NCBI RefSeq assembly: GCF_012985465.1
Contig: NZ_JAAQWN010000005.1
Coordinates: 372,001-436,000, forward strand
Length of the DNA: 64,000 bases
DNA from: Pseudomonas sp. WS 5079
GTDB lineage: Bacteria > Pseudomonadota > Gammaproteobacteria > Pseudomonadales > Pseudomonadaceae
Reading direction: 5' to 3'
Shown here: piece by piece, positions 37,644 to 46,722 of the stretch
Numbering within the stretch: position 1 is the first letter of the stretch
Layout of the letters: each line of letters begins with the position of its first letter
Notes under the pieces: generated by a model
Database searches by the model: none
What the model was told of the DNA's origin: nothing
What the model saw: only the letters and a program-made list of their open reading frames with translations
Translations under genes and position numbers: made by a program

Positions 37644-38567
37644 TTGAAAGCGCCCCGCGTGACCCTTGATCAATGGCGCACGTTGCAAGCCGTGGTCGAC
37701 CATGGCGGCTTCGCCCAGGCGGCCGAAGTGCTGCACCGCTCGCAATCCTCGGTGAGCTACACCGTGGCCCGCATGCAAGACCAACTGGGCGTGCCCCTGT
37801 TGCGCATCGATGGGCGCAAGGCCGTACTCACCGACGCCGGCGAAGTGCTGTTGCGTCGCTCCCGGCAACTGGTGAAAAACGCCAGCCAACTGGAAGACCT
37901 GGCCCACCATATGGAACAAGGCTGGGAAGCCGAAGTACGCCTGGTAGTCGATGCCGCCTACCCCAACGCCCGCCTGGTACGCGCCCTCACCGCCTTTATG
38001 CCGCAAAGCCGTGGCTGCCGTGTGCGCCTGCGCGAAGAAGTGCTGTCGGGTGTCGAGGAACTGCTGATCGAAGGCGTGGCCGACCTGGCGATCAGCGGCT
38101 TCAGCATCCCCGGCTACCTGGGCACGGAAATGAGCGACGTGGAATTTGTCGCCGTGGCCCACCCCGAACATCCGTTGCACCGGCTCAACCGCGAACTGAG
38201 CTTCCAGGACCTGGAAAGCCAGATGCAAGTGGTGATCCGCGACTCCGGTCGCCAGCAACCGCGGGACGTCGGCTGGCTCGGCGCCGAACAGCGCTGGACC
38301 GTGGGCAGCCTGGCCACCGCCGCCACCTTCGTCGGCAGCGGCCTGGGGTTTGCCTGGCTGCCCCGGCACATGATCGAGCGGGAACTCAAGGAGGGTGTGC
38401 TCAAGCAACTGCCCCTGGAGCAAGGCGCCAGCCGCCACCCGACGTTCTACCTGTACTCGAACAAGGACAAGCCCCTGGGCCCGGCCACGCAGATTCTCGT
38501 CGAACTGCTGCGCACCTTCGACACCGCACCGCTGGACGCACCCTTTGCCGCTCCCCGGCAAGCCTGA
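37644..38567 (+). CDS. LysR-family transcriptional regulator
   Basis: 307 residues with a TTG start preceded by AGAGGAG at normal spacing. The winged helix-turn-helix is in WRTLQAVVDHGGFAQAAEVL continuing HRSQSSVSYTVARMQDQLG. The effector domain follows. The alpha/beta hydrolase gene begins 14 bases after the stop, so the two are probably co-transcribed. Target genes unknown; the divergent exported-protein gene is one candidate. Confidence 0.85.
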   Translation: MKAPRVTLDQWRTLQAVVDHGGFAQAAEVLHRSQSSVSYTVARMQDQLGVPLLRIDGRKAVLTDAGEVLLRRSRQLVKNASQLEDLAHHMEQGWEAEVRLVVDAAYPNARLVRALTAFMPQSRGCRVRLREEVLSGVEELLIEGVADLAISGFSIPGYLGTEMSDVEFVAVAHPEHPLHRLNRELSFQDLESQMQVVIRDSGRQQPRDVGWLGAEQRWTVGSLATAATFVGSGLGFAWLPRHMIERELKEGVLKQLPLEQGASRHPTFYLYSNKDKPLGPATQILVELLRTFDTAPLDAPFAAPRQA

Positions 38568-38581
38568 CACGGAGTTCACCG

Positions 38582-39385
38582 ATGGCCTATTTCGAACATG
38601 AAGGCTGCACCCTGCATTACGAGGAATACGGCCACGGCGAGCCACTGATCCTGATCCACGGCCTGGGCTCCAGTTGCCAGGATTGGGAGCTGCAAATACC
38701 GGTATTGTCCCGGCATTACCGCCTGGTGGTGCTGGATGTGCGCGGTCACGGGCGCTCCGACAAGCCCCGGGAGCGCTACAGCATCGCCGGTTTTACCGCC
38801 GACCTGGTGGCGCTGATCGAACACCTGCAACTGCCCGCCGCCCACGTGGTAGGCCTGTCGATGGGCGGGATGATCGCCTTCCAACTGGCGGTCGACCAAC
38901 CGCAGTTGCTCAAAAGCCTGTGCATCGTCAACAGCACACCCGAGGTCAAGGTGCGCAGCGCCGATGATTATTGGCAATGGGCCAAGCGCTGGAGCCTGGC
39001 GCGCGTGCTGAGCTTGAATACCATCGGCAAGGCGCTTGGCGACCGGTTGTTCCCCAAGCCCTCACAGGCCGACCTGCGGCGCAAGATGACCGAACGCTGG
39101 GCAAAAAACGACAAACGTGCTTACCTCGCCAGCTTCGATGCGATTGTGGGCTGGGGGGTGCAGGAACGACTTTCGCGGATTACCTGTCCAACCCTGGTCA
39201 TCAGCGCCGACCACGACTACACCCCGGTGGCGCAAAAACAAATCTATGTAAAACTGCTGCCTGATGCGCGGTTGGTGGTGATTGCGGACTCACGTCACGC
39301 GACACCGCTGGACCAACCCGAGACCTTCAATACAACCCTGCTCGATTTTCTCAAGACCGTCCAAACCACTTCCCAGGATCACTGA
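38582..39385 (+). CDS. Alpha/beta-fold hydrolase
   Basis: 267 residues. Oxyanion motif HGLGSS, nucleophile elbow GLSMGG (Ser), acid in SADHDYTP and histidine in DSRHATPLDQP form the usual triad. The start MAYFEHEGCTLHYEEYGHGE resembles 3-oxoadipate enol-lactonase-like and esterase-like members; substrate unknown. The gene lies between the LysR gene (14 bases upstream) and the exported cyclophilin gene (3 bases downstream). Confidence 0.85.
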   Translation: MAYFEHEGCTLHYEEYGHGEPLILIHGLGSSCQDWELQIPVLSRHYRLVVLDVRGHGRSDKPRERYSIAGFTADLVALIEHLQLPAAHVVGLSMGGMIAFQLAVDQPQLLKSLCIVNSTPEVKVRSADDYWQWAKRWSLARVLSLNTIGKALGDRLFPKPSQADLRRKMTERWAKNDKRAYLASFDAIVGWGVQERLSRITCPTLVISADHDYTPVAQKQIYVKLLPDARLVVIADSRHATPLDQPETFNTTLLDFLKTVQTTSQDH

Positions 39386-39388
39386 CCC

Positions 39389-39949
39389 ATGCTGAAAAAA
39401 ATCGCCGTTTTTGCCGGTTCTGTTCTGTTTGCTGCCAACCTGATGGCGGCGGACGCCAAGGCACCGCATGTCTTGCTGGACACCAGCTTCGGCAACATCG
39501 AAATCGAACTGGACCCGGTCAAGGCGCCGATCTCCAGCAAGAACTTCCTGGAATACGTGAAGAGTGGTTTTTATACCAACACCATTTTTCACCGTGTGAT
39601 TCCAGGCTTCATGGTCCAGGGCGGTGGCTTCACCTCGCAAATGGTCCAGAAAGACACCAAGGACCCTATCCGCAACGAAGCCAGCAACGGCCTGCATAAC
39701 GTGCGTGGCAGCTTGTCGATGGCCCGGACCTCCAACCCCAACTCGGCCACCAGCCAGTTCTTCATCAACGTTGCCGACAATGCCTTCCTCGACCCAGGTC
39801 GCGATGCCGGTTACGCAGTCTTCGCCAAAGTCGTCAGTGGCATGGACGTGGTGGACCAGATCGTCAACTCGCAGACCACCACCAAGCAAGGCATGCAAAA
39901 CGTGCCCGTCGATCCTGTGCTTATCAAGTCGGCCAAAATCATCGACTGA
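39389..39949 (+). CDS. ppiA: Periplasmic peptidyl-prolyl cis-trans isomerase A (cyclophilin)
   Basis: 186 residues. The signal peptide [20 protein letters not shown] directs it to the periplasm. The cyclophilin core shows [15 protein letters not shown] with the catalytic Arg, and [18 protein letters not shown]. It accelerates proline isomerisation during folding of exported proteins. Separated by only 3 bases from the hydrolase stop codon. Confidence 0.92.
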   Translation: MLKKIAVFAGSVLFAANLMAADAKAPHVLLDTSFGNIEIELDPVKAPISSKNFLEYVKSGFYTNTIFHRVIPGFMVQGGGFTSQMVQKDTKDPIRNEASNGLHNVRGSLSMARTSNPNSATSQFFINVADNAFLDPGRDAGYAVFAKVVSGMDVVDQIVNSQTTTKQGMQNVPVDPVLIKSAKIID

Positions 39950-40029
39950 TCGACAGGAGTTCCGCGCGCCGCCCACAAGGCCGCGCGCGTATTCAACAAG
40001 GAGAGCCCGCCCGGCGGGCGTCAGACCTA

Positions 40030-41862
40030 ATGCTCTATCGTCGTTTTGAACAACTGATCGATATCTTCCGCGACGCTCCCAGCGCGGCACCTCCCGATAA
40101 AGTCCTGCCCTTCTACCTCTATTACCTGCGCCAGGTGTGGCCGTGCTTTGCCGCGCTGCTGGTGGTGGGCCTGATCGGCGCGCTGATCGAGGTGGCGCTG
40201 TTCAGCTACCTGAGCCGCATCATCGACCTGGCCCAGGGCACGCCGCCGGCCAATTTCTTCCAGATCCACGCCACCGAGTTGATCTGGATGGCCGTGGTCG
40301 CCCTGCTGCTGCGCCCGATCTTCGGCGCCCTGCACGACCTGCTGGTGCACCAGACCATCAGCCCCGGCATGACCAGCCTGATCCGCTGGCAGAACCACAG
40401 CTATGTGCTCAAGCAGAGCCTGAACTTCTTCCAGAACGATTTTGCCGGGCGCATTGCCCAGCGCATCATGCAAACCGGCAATTCGCTGCGTGATTCGGCC
40501 GTGGCCGCCGTCGATGCCATCTGGCACGTGGCGATCTATGCCATCAGTTCCCTGGTGCTGTTCGCCGAGGCCGACTGGCGCCTGATGATCCCGCTGGTCA
40601 CCTGGATCATTGCCTACAGCCTGGCGCTGCGCTACTTCGTGCCACGGGTCAAGGAACGCTCGGTGATTTCCTCCGAGGCGCGCTCCAAATTGATGGGGCG
40701 CATCGTCGATGGCTACACCAATATCACCACCTTGAAGCTGTTCGCCCACACCCAGTCCGAGCAGGAGTACGCCAAGGAAGCGATCATCGAGCAGACCGAA
40801 AAAACCCAGCTGGCCAGCCGCGTGGTCACCAGCATGGACGTGGTCATCACGACCATGAACGGCCTGCTGATCGTCACCACCACCGGCCTGGCCCTGTGGC
40901 TGTGGACGCAATCGCTGATCTCGGTCGGCGCCATCGCCCTGGCGACCGGCCTGGTGATCCGCATCGTCAACATGTCGGGCTGGATCATGTGGGTGGTCAA
41001 TGGCATTTTCGAGAACATCGGCATGGTCCAGGACGGCCTGAAAACCATCGCCCAGCCCCTGGCGGTAATCGACCGCGAGAACGCCCCGCGCCTGCGCGTG
41101 CCCCACGGCGAAGTGCGCTTCGAACAGGTGGATTTCCACTACGGCAAGAGCAGCGGCATCATCAGTGGCCTGAACCTGGTGATCAAGCCAGGGGAAAAGA
41201 TCGGCCTGATCGGCCCGTCCGGTGCCGGCAAGTCGACCCTGGTCAACCTGCTGCTGCGCCTCTACGACCTGCAAGGCGGACGCATCCTGATCGACGGCCA
41301 GGACATCGCCGAAGTGGCCCAGGAAAGCCTGCGCGAACGCATCGGCATGATCACCCAGGACACCTCGCTGCTGCACCGCTCGATCCGCGACAACTTGCTG
41401 TACGGCAAACCCGATGCCACTGACCAAGAGCTCTGGGAAGCGATCCGCAAGGCGCGTGCCGATGAATTTATCCCGCTGCTGTCGGACGCCGAGGGCCGCA
41501 TTGGCCTGGATGCCCATGTGGGTGAGCGCGGGGTGAAACTCTCCGGCGGGCAACGCCAGCGCATCGCAATCGCCCGGGTCCTGCTCAAGGATGCACCGAT
41601 CCTGATCATGGACGAAGCCACTTCGGCCCTGGACTCGGAAGTGGAAGCAGCCATCCAGGAAAGCCTGGAAACCCTGATGCAAGGCAAGACGGTAATCGCT
41701 ATCGCTCACCGCCTGTCCACGATTGCTCGAATGGACAGGTTGGTGGTCCTGGAAAAAGGCCAGATCGCCGAAAGTGGCAGCCATGCGCAATTGCTGGCAC
41801 ATGGCGGCCTGTACTCGCGATTGTGGCAGCACCAGACCGGAGGATTCGTGGGTATCGACTGA
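40030..41862 (+). CDS. ABC-type exporter with fused permease and ATPase
   Basis: 610 residues. About six membrane helices in the first 330 residues (PCFAALLVVGLIGALIEVAL starts the first) are followed by an ATPase domain: Walker A GPSGAGKST, signature LSGGQRQRIAIAR, Walker B ILIMDEATSALD and an H-loop in AIAHRLSTI. It resembles MsbA-type and heterologous multidrug exporters that act as homodimers; substrate unknown. A GC-rich hairpin (GCCCGCCCGGCGGGC) lies just before the ATG, and no clear Shine-Dalgarno is visible. Confidence 0.85.
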   Translation: MLYRRFEQLIDIFRDAPSAAPPDKVLPFYLYYLRQVWPCFAALLVVGLIGALIEVALFSYLSRIIDLAQGTPPANFFQIHATELIWMAVVALLLRPIFGALHDLLVHQTISPGMTSLIRWQNHSYVLKQSLNFFQNDFAGRIAQRIMQTGNSLRDSAVAAVDAIWHVAIYAISSLVLFAEADWRLMIPLVTWIIAYSLALRYFVPRVKERSVISSEARSKLMGRIVDGYTNITTLKLFAHTQSEQEYAKEAIIEQTEKTQLASRVVTSMDVVITTMNGLLIVTTTGLALWLWTQSLISVGAIALATGLVIRIVNMSGWIMWVVNGIFENIGMVQDGLKTIAQPLAVIDRENAPRLRVPHGEVRFEQVDFHYGKSSGIISGLNLVIKPGEKIGLIGPSGAGKSTLVNLLLRLYDLQGGRILIDGQDIAEVAQESLRERIGMITQDTSLLHRSIRDNLLYGKPDATDQELWEAIRKARADEFIPLLSDAEGRIGLDAHVGERGVKLSGGQRQRIAIARVLLKDAPILIMDEATSALDSEVEAAIQESLETLMQGKTVIAIAHRLSTIARMDRLVVLEKGQIAESGSHAQLLAHGGLYSRLWQHQTGGFVGID

Positions 41863-42029
41863 TTCTGGACTACTAACCGCGCGATCAATTCCGAACAATT
41901 CTGACAGTTTTTTCTAACTCGCTGGCCGTGTATCACAATCCTGCTGTACTGCAATCAGGGCCCAGGGAGGGCCCTGACATCAGACTGCAGGGAAGCCTCA
42001 CCGACCAGTTGATTTAGAAGGACGCGTTC

Positions 42030-42731
42030 ATGTCTCTGTTCAAACGTTCCGTTACAGAAGGGTTAGGTACGTTTTGGCTGGTGTTGGGTGGTTGCGGGAG
42101 TGCGGTTCTGGCCGCAGCGTTCCCCGATGTCGGAATCGGCCTGCTGGGTGTCTCGCTGGCATTCGGGCTTACCGTACTGACCATGGCATTTGCCATTGGC
42201 CATATCAGCGGCTGCCACCTCAACCCGGCAGTCACCGTGGGCCTGGTGGTCGGCGGCAGGTTTTCGGCCAGGGAAATGCCAGCGTATATCGTCGCGCAAG
42301 TCATTGGCGGCGTAGTGGCAGCGGCCCTGCTGTACTTCATTGCCAGCGGCAAGCCGGGTTTTGAACTGGCTTCGGGCCTGGCATCCAATGGCTACGGTGA
42401 ACACTCGCCGGGCGGGTATTCGATGGCGGCCGGGTTTGTCACCGAACTGGTGATGACCGCAATGTTCGTGCTGATCATCCTCGGCGCCACTGACCGTCGC
42501 GCACCGGCTGGCCTGGCACCCATCGCCATTGGCCTGGGGCTGACACTGATCCACCTGATCTCCATCCCGGTCACCAACACCTCGGTCAACCCGGCCCGCA
42601 GCACCGGCCCTGCGCTGATTGTCGGCGGTTGGGCGATCCAGCAGCTGTGGCTGTTCTGGCTGGCGCCGATCCTTGGCGCAGTGATCGGTGGCATCACCTA
42701 CCGTTGGTTGGGCAAAGAAGAAACCGCCTGA
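42030..42731 (+). CDS. aqpZ: Aquaporin Z
   Basis: 233 residues with six membrane helices. Two NPA boxes are present: [10 protein letters not shown] near residue 65 and [11 protein letters not shown] near 185, plus the selectivity-filter Arg after the second box. AqpZ is a water channel of the inner membrane. AAGGACGCGTTC lies upstream of the ATG. Confidence 0.93.
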   Translation: MSLFKRSVTEGLGTFWLVLGGCGSAVLAAAFPDVGIGLLGVSLAFGLTVLTMAFAIGHISGCHLNPAVTVGLVVGGRFSAREMPAYIVAQVIGGVVAAALLYFIASGKPGFELASGLASNGYGEHSPGGYSMAAGFVTELVMTAMFVLIILGATDRRAPAGLAPIAIGLGLTLIHLISIPVTNTSVNPARSTGPALIVGGWAIQQLWLFWLAPILGAVIGGITYRWLGKEETA

Positions 42732-42750
42732 TCCAACAGTATTGACCCAC

Positions 42751-42853
42751 CCTGTGGGAGCGAGCTTGCTCGCGAAAAACCTGAGGGCGCCGCGTTTATC
42801 CAGAATGAACGCGGTGTACTTGAGTTCTTCGCGAGCAAGCTCGCTCCTACAGG
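42751..42853. repeat. REPIN (GAGCGAGCTTGCTCGCGAA type)
   Basis: CCTGTGGGAGCGAGCTTGCT opens and AGCAAGCTCGCTCCTACAGG closes. The interior CGCGAAAAACCTGAGGGCGC matches the REPIN at 20005-20110. It separates aqpZ from the convergent GNAT-like gene. Confidence 0.85.
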
Positions 42854-42877
42854 GGAACAGGTTGAGTTCCCTGAGCG

Positions 42878-44002
42878 TTATTCCTGTCGATACGGCAACG
42901 CCGACCGCGCCTCCTCGGCATACGCCAGAATCCCCACCCGCTCGCGCTCCAGGAAATCCGCCACGGCGCTTTTCAAGCCTGGATGGCGCAAGTAGTGCCA
43001 GGAGTGGGTAATCACCGGCTCAAATCCACGGATCAACTTGTGCTCGCCCTGGGCCCCGGCGTCGAAACGTTGCAGGCCATTGGCAATCGCGTGGTCCATG
43101 CCTTGATAGAAGCAGGTCTCGAAATGCAGCCGGTCGAATTCGCCCAGGCAGCCCCAATAGCGGCCATATAGGCTGTCGCCGCCGACCAGGCTGAACGCCA
43201 TGGCCACCGGGCGCGGCCCTTGCTTGGCCAGCACCACCCGTATTGCCTGCGGCATGCGTTCGGCCAGCAGGCTGAAAAACGCTCGCGTCAGGTACGGTGA
43301 CTGCCGGCGCACCGCATAGGTGTTGGCGTAGCAGGCGTAGACAAAATCCCACTGGGCCTCGCTCAGTTCATGGCCGTGCAGCCACTCGAACTCGATGCCC
43401 TGCCCCGCCACTTGTTCGCGCTCCTTGCGCATCTGCTTGCGCTTGCGCGAGCTCAAGGCGTCGAGGAAGTCCTGGAAGTCGCGATAACCACGGTTCTGCC
43501 AGTGGAACTGGCAACCCAGGCGCGCAAGCCAACCGGGTTGCTGGCCCAGCGCGGCATCGGCCATGGCATCGGTGAAGTTGATGTGGGCACTGGAAAGCCC
43601 TTCGATCTCCAAGTAGCCAGGCAGGCTCTGGAGCAGCTCCAGGCCATCCGCGCCACTGGCCGTCAACAGGCGCGGCCCGCTGACCGGGCTGAAAGGCACC
43701 GCTGTCAGCAGCTTAGGGTAATAGTCGATGCCCGCGCGCGCGCAGGCGTCAGCCCAGCCATGGTCGAATACGTATTCGCCATAGGAGTGCCATTTGCGAT
43801 AGCTGGGCAGCGCCGCCACCAGCCGCTCGCCCTCGTAATGCAGCAAGTGCTCCGGCTGCCAGCCAGAATGCCGGCCAAGGCTGGCACTGTCTTCCAGCGC
43901 ACTGAGGAAAGCATGGCGCAGAAACGGCTGATCCTCGGGAACCAATGCGTTCCATTCATCAGGCGATACTTCGGACAGGCTATTCAAACGTTTCAACGGC
44001 AT
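42878..44002 (-). CDS. GNAT/FemAB-like N-acyltransferase (peptidogalycan-biosynthesis-type family)
   Basis: 374 residues. MPLKRLNSLSEVSPDEWNAL opens a two-domain GNAT arrangement; RKRKQMRKEREQVAGQGIEF lies at the domain junction and GDSLYGRYWGCLGEFDRLHF in the second half is the family's conserved block. This group is often annotated as peptidogalycan biosynthesis protein; the actual substrate is unknown. The ATG at 44002 has GGGGA five bases upstream; a GTG at 44032 would add ten residues but lacks a ribosome-binding site. Confidence 0.75.
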   Translation of the reverse strand: MPLKRLNSLSEVSPDEWNALVPEDQPFLRHAFLSALEDSASLGRHSGWQPEHLLHYEGERLVAALPSYRKWHSYGEYVFDHGWADACARAGIDYYPKLLTAVPFSPVSGPRLLTASGADGLELLQSLPGYLEIEGLSSAHINFTDAMADAALGQQPGWLARLGCQFHWQNRGYRDFQDFLDALSSRKRKQMRKEREQVAGQGIEFEWLHGHELSEAQWDFVYACYANTYAVRRQSPYLTRAFFSLLAERMPQAIRVVLAKQGPRPVAMAFSLVGGDSLYGRYWGCLGEFDRLHFETCFYQGMDHAIANGLQRFDAGAQGEHKLIRGFEPVITHSWHYLRHPGLKSAVADFLERERVGILAYAEEARSALPYRQE

Positions 44003-44077
44003 GCCATTCCCCGACGGTAAACGCTCGCTCACGATATTCAGGCCATTCTGACAGAACCTGCCACCCGCGCGGTCAGC

Positions 44078-44104
44078 AAAAAAAAACCCCGCCAGTTGGC
44101 GGGG
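44078..44104 (-). terminator. Intrinsic terminator of the porin gene
   Basis: CCCCGCCA-GT-TGGCGGGG forms an 8-base-pair stem at 44087-44104; read on the minus strand it is followed by nine Ts (44078-44086). It lies 64 bases past the stop codon of the porin gene. Confidence 0.85.
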
Positions 44105-44167
44105 TGAAAAAGAGGATCGCGCTTTAACGGATGAAGAAAGAGCGCGTTGGAGCGGTATTACAGTTGC

Positions 44168-45502
44168 TTAGAACACGTACTGCACACGACCGACGATGGA
44201 GTCACCGCTGTCATCGCCATTGGCGTTGGTGATTTTGTCGGTGCTGACCTTGCTGTAGTTCACGGACAGCTTGACCGCTTCGTTGGCGTACCAGTTCACA
44301 CCCAGGGTGTTCACGTTGGCCTTGGCGTCGCCGGTTTCGCGGGTAGCGCTGCTGACGACGATGTTCTTGTCGTCAACCTTGATGCTGTCATAACGGTAGA
44401 ACACTTCCCAGGCGCCGTACTGCTTGTTCTCAGGCTTGATGGCGTCGAACTTGCCGCCGTCGAGCTTGTAGGCACGGGATTCGCCGGTCAGGGTGTAGGC
44501 CAGTTGGCCGTAGAAACCGCTGGTTTTCACGTCCTGGTAGGCATTGCTGTCAGCCTTCATCTTGCGGCTCAGGGCTTCAGCCTGTACCGAGAATGGGCCA
44601 GTGGCGAAGGCAAACTCACCACCAAACACGGTGTCGGTGTCATAGGCGCCGACTGCGGTCAGGTTGCTGGCGTTCAGGCCCACACCGCCGCCGAAGGTAG
44701 CGCGGTTGCCGTTGGAGCCAGCATCGTTGCCACCGGTCGTCGCCACGCCACGGGCGCCAAGACGCGGACGGATCCGCGAGTCGAAGGCCGCGTCGTTGAG
44801 GTCACGTGCCGCCACGTTCAAGCCGAAGTGCAGGACGTCGCCGCCTTTGTTCATCGGCGCCAACACGATACGGCCGTTGAATTGCTTCACGCCCTTGCCG
44901 TCTTCGTCGTTGATGTCTTTGGAAGCCAGGCTGGCGGAGCCGTAGAACATCTCAGCCGCAGTGCCGCTGACCTGGATGCCCATGCCGTTTTCGTGGGTGT
45001 TGACCCAGTCTGCAACCTCGTAGGCCGAGTTACGCTCCATGGCGGTGATCCACTTGGAGCTGGTAGCTTTTTCCAGGCCGAAATCCGGGTCAAAACGACC
45101 AACGCGGATAGTCACCGGCTTGAAGCCCACATAGGACATGGACGCTTCGTCGAAGTAACCGTCGTCGGAGTTACCCGAGTTGTGGGAGAAGTCGTAGTTG
45201 AGCTGGTATTTGAAATCCTTGTAAACGGTGCCACCCAGCTCCAGGAAGGCGCGACGGAAGTAAGCGGCGTCGCCCGAATCACCGTTCTTGGTGTAGAAGC
45301 CGTCAAATGTGCCGTAATCGGCTTGCAAGCGACCACCCAGCTTGAAGCTGAAGTTCTGGTCGGTAGTAGCAACCTCAAGGCCGCCCTTGGTTTTGACAAC
45401 GATATCGGCGCCGTCAGTAGTGACAGTACCAGCGAAAGCCTGGGCGGTAACGGCCAGGGCCAGGGCGCTGGCCGCGAAACCGGCGAAGTGCTTACGGATC
45501 AT
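44168..45502 (-). CDS. OprP/OprO-family phosphate-selective porin
   Basis: 444 residues. A signal peptide [20 protein letters not shown] is followed by a 16-strand barrel pattern with [20 protein letters not shown] and a terminal aromatic (VGRVQYVF). OprP and OprO of P. aeruginosa form trimers for phosphate or pyrophosphate; this product may do either. Those genes lie near the same ECF sigma/FabH-like genes in P. aeruginosa (as I recall), supporting the family call. No convincing Pho box was found upstream. Confidence 0.85.
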   Translation of the reverse strand: MIRKHFAGFAASALALAVTAQAFAGTVTTDGADIVVKTKGGLEVATTDQNFSFKLGGRLQADYGTFDGFYTKNGDSGDAAYFRRAFLELGGTVYKDFKYQLNYDFSHNSGNSDDGYFDEASMSYVGFKPVTIRVGRFDPDFGLEKATSSKWITAMERNSAYEVADWVNTHENGMGIQVSGTAAEMFYGSASLASKDINDEDGKGVKQFNGRIVLAPMNKGGDVLHFGLNVAARDLNDAAFDSRIRPRLGARGVATTGGNDAGSNGNRATFGGGVGLNASNLTAVGAYDTDTVFGGEFAFATGPFSVQAEALSRKMKADSNAYQDVKTSGFYGQLAYTLTGESRAYKLDGGKFDAIKPENKQYGAWEVFYRYDSIKVDDKNIVVSSATRETGDAKANVNTLGVNWYANEAVKLSVNYSKVSTDKITNANGDDSGDSIVGRVQYVF

Positions 45503-45788
45503 CGAAGAATTCCCCTAATTGGTGGTCTTTTGCGTTGGAAAACACACGGGTTCTGCCCCGCTGGTGTTGGGAGGGGATCTTGGCGAGGGGATATTTCAGC
45601 CAAGTTGCTGCAAGATAAATATTTTATTACAGGGGAACTTTCTTACAACCACTTGGAATAAGCGCAACGCTACGGCCGGCGTGGGTTTGAGCTAAAAAAG
45701 TACGAGAAATGCCAAGTGAAAAAAAGGTGAAAAAAAATGACAAACCTGCAAGGTTTTTCAGCGCATAGCTTTTCGCCGACACAAAAAA
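45503..45788. promoter_or_regulatory. Upstream region of the porin gene
   Basis: About 290 AT-rich bases with no gene. The porin's own promoter must lie here (minus strand). The segment around 45615-45650 contains AAATATTTTATTACAGGGGA and CTTTCTTACAACCA, with a partial Pho-box match only. The left end (45503-45520) has AAGAATTCCCC next to the ATG. Confidence 0.35.
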
Positions 45789-45812
45789 GCCCGCGACGGG
45801 GACGTCGCAGGC
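45783..45812 (-). terminator. Intrinsic terminator of the sigma/anti-sigma operon
   Basis: GCC(C)GCGACG-GGGA-CGTCGC(A)GGC forms a stem at 45789-45812; on the minus strand it is followed by a run of Ts (45783-45788). It lies 25 bases beyond the anti-sigma stop codon. Confidence 0.8.
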
Positions 45813-45837
45813 CTTGGCAACCGCAGACAGCGTTGGG

Positions 45838-46071
45838 TCAGGAGTTGCGCTTGAGCTCCGAGGCCAGGCGCTCGGCCAACCCTTGCGCATCGGCCACTTC
45901 GGGTTCGGGCAGGATGCGCAACGTGGCTTGCATCAGGCGCATCTGGCGAATGAAGCGCCGGCAATTGGCGCAGAACATCAGGTGATGGCGCATACGCAGG
46001 CGATCACCAAAGGTCAGTTGCCCATCGAGAAAATCGCTGGAACGCGCCACTTGTTCTTTGCAGGTCAACAT
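45838..46071 (-). CDS. Zinc-finger (zf-HC2-type) anti-sigma factor
   Basis: 77 residues. The motif HHLMFCANCRRFIRQM (H-x3-C-x2-C) with a preceding Cys (MLTCKEQVARSSDFLDGQLT) is the zinc-binding anti-sigma fold. There is no membrane helix, so it is a soluble anti-sigma factor. It overlaps the sigma gene by seven bases, so the two are translated together; it very probably holds that sigma factor inactive until a signal, possibly thiol oxidation at the zinc site. Confidence 0.85.
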   Translation of the reverse strand: MLTCKEQVARSSDFLDGQLTFGDRLRMRHHLMFCANCRRFIRQMRLMQATLRILPEPEVADAQGLAERLASELKRNS

Positions 46072-46679
46072 TCGCCGGTCTCCTCGAAATGCTCCACCGT
46101 AGCGAAGACTTTAAGCCGCGCCCGGTGCAGCAGCACTCGCACATTGGAGAGCGAGATCTCCAGAAGATTACAAATCTCTTCCAGTTCCAGCCCCTGGCGC
46201 TCGCGCAGCAGCAGCACACTGCTTTGCAGCTCGGACAGACTTAGCAACGTGTGCTCCAGACATTCACGCAGCTCGTTTTCGGTGAGCAACGCCTCGGGGG
46301 TGTCCTGGTGCCAGGCAAATGGCGCGACCAGCCAATGCTCATCGCCGGCGGCAAAACGCTCATCGCCGATGGTGCCGTGGGGCGATGGCAGGTCGTCCAG
46401 CAGCACTTCCCGTCGATTCTGCTTGTAGCGCCCCTTGGCCGAGTTGGCGGTGATGGTCAGCAGCCAGGTCTTGAGGCTGGAACGCCCTTCAAACCGGGCG
46501 AGGCTGCGCACCACCGAGAGCCATGCGTCCTGGACCACTTCGTCGGCATGGCGCTGGCCTACGATGGCGTAGGCCACCGCACGCATCGCGCTCTGGTAGG
46601 TGGTGACCAATTCCTTGTAGGCCCGCTGCTCGCCCTTGAGCAGGCGTTCAAGCAGGTGCGCGTCGTCGGCTGCTGCCAT
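46065..46679 (-). CDS. ECF-type RNA polymerase sigma factor
   Basis: 204 residues. Region 2 shows YKELVTTYQSAMRAVAYAIV and DEVVQDAWLSVVRSLARFEG (core-binding and -10 recognition); region 4 shows LLSLSELQSSVLLLRERQGL with helix-turn-helix LEEICNLLEISLSNVRVLLH. A loop of about 40 residues links them. Adjacent to a zf-HC2 anti-sigma factor and 43 bases downstream of the FabH-like gene on the same strand, an arrangement also seen, as I recall, at PA3285-PA3286 in P. aeruginosa. Confidence 0.88.
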   Translation of the reverse strand: MAAADDAHLLERLLKGEQRAYKELVTTYQSAMRAVAYAIVGQRHADEVVQDAWLSVVRSLARFEGRSSLKTWLLTITANSAKGRYKQNRREVLLDDLPSPHGTIGDERFAAGDEHWLVAPFAWHQDTPEALLTENELRECLEHTLLSLSELQSSVLLLRERQGLELEEICNLLEISLSNVRVLLHRARLKVFATVEHFEETGEC

Positions 46680-46722
46680 TCAAAACCTCATTGTGCAAGA
46701 CGTGGCCGCAATCGCCTGGTTC

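Noticed and set aside
37673..38581. Long upstream extension of the alpha/beta hydrolase frame
   Set aside because: It runs in another frame through the LysR gene and lacks family sequence; the hydrolase starts at the ATG at 38582.
45590..45660. Possible Pho box upstream of the OprP/OprO-like porin
   Set aside because: Only one half-site (CTGTAAT on the minus strand) approaches the consensus and its partner is not at the required 11-base spacing.
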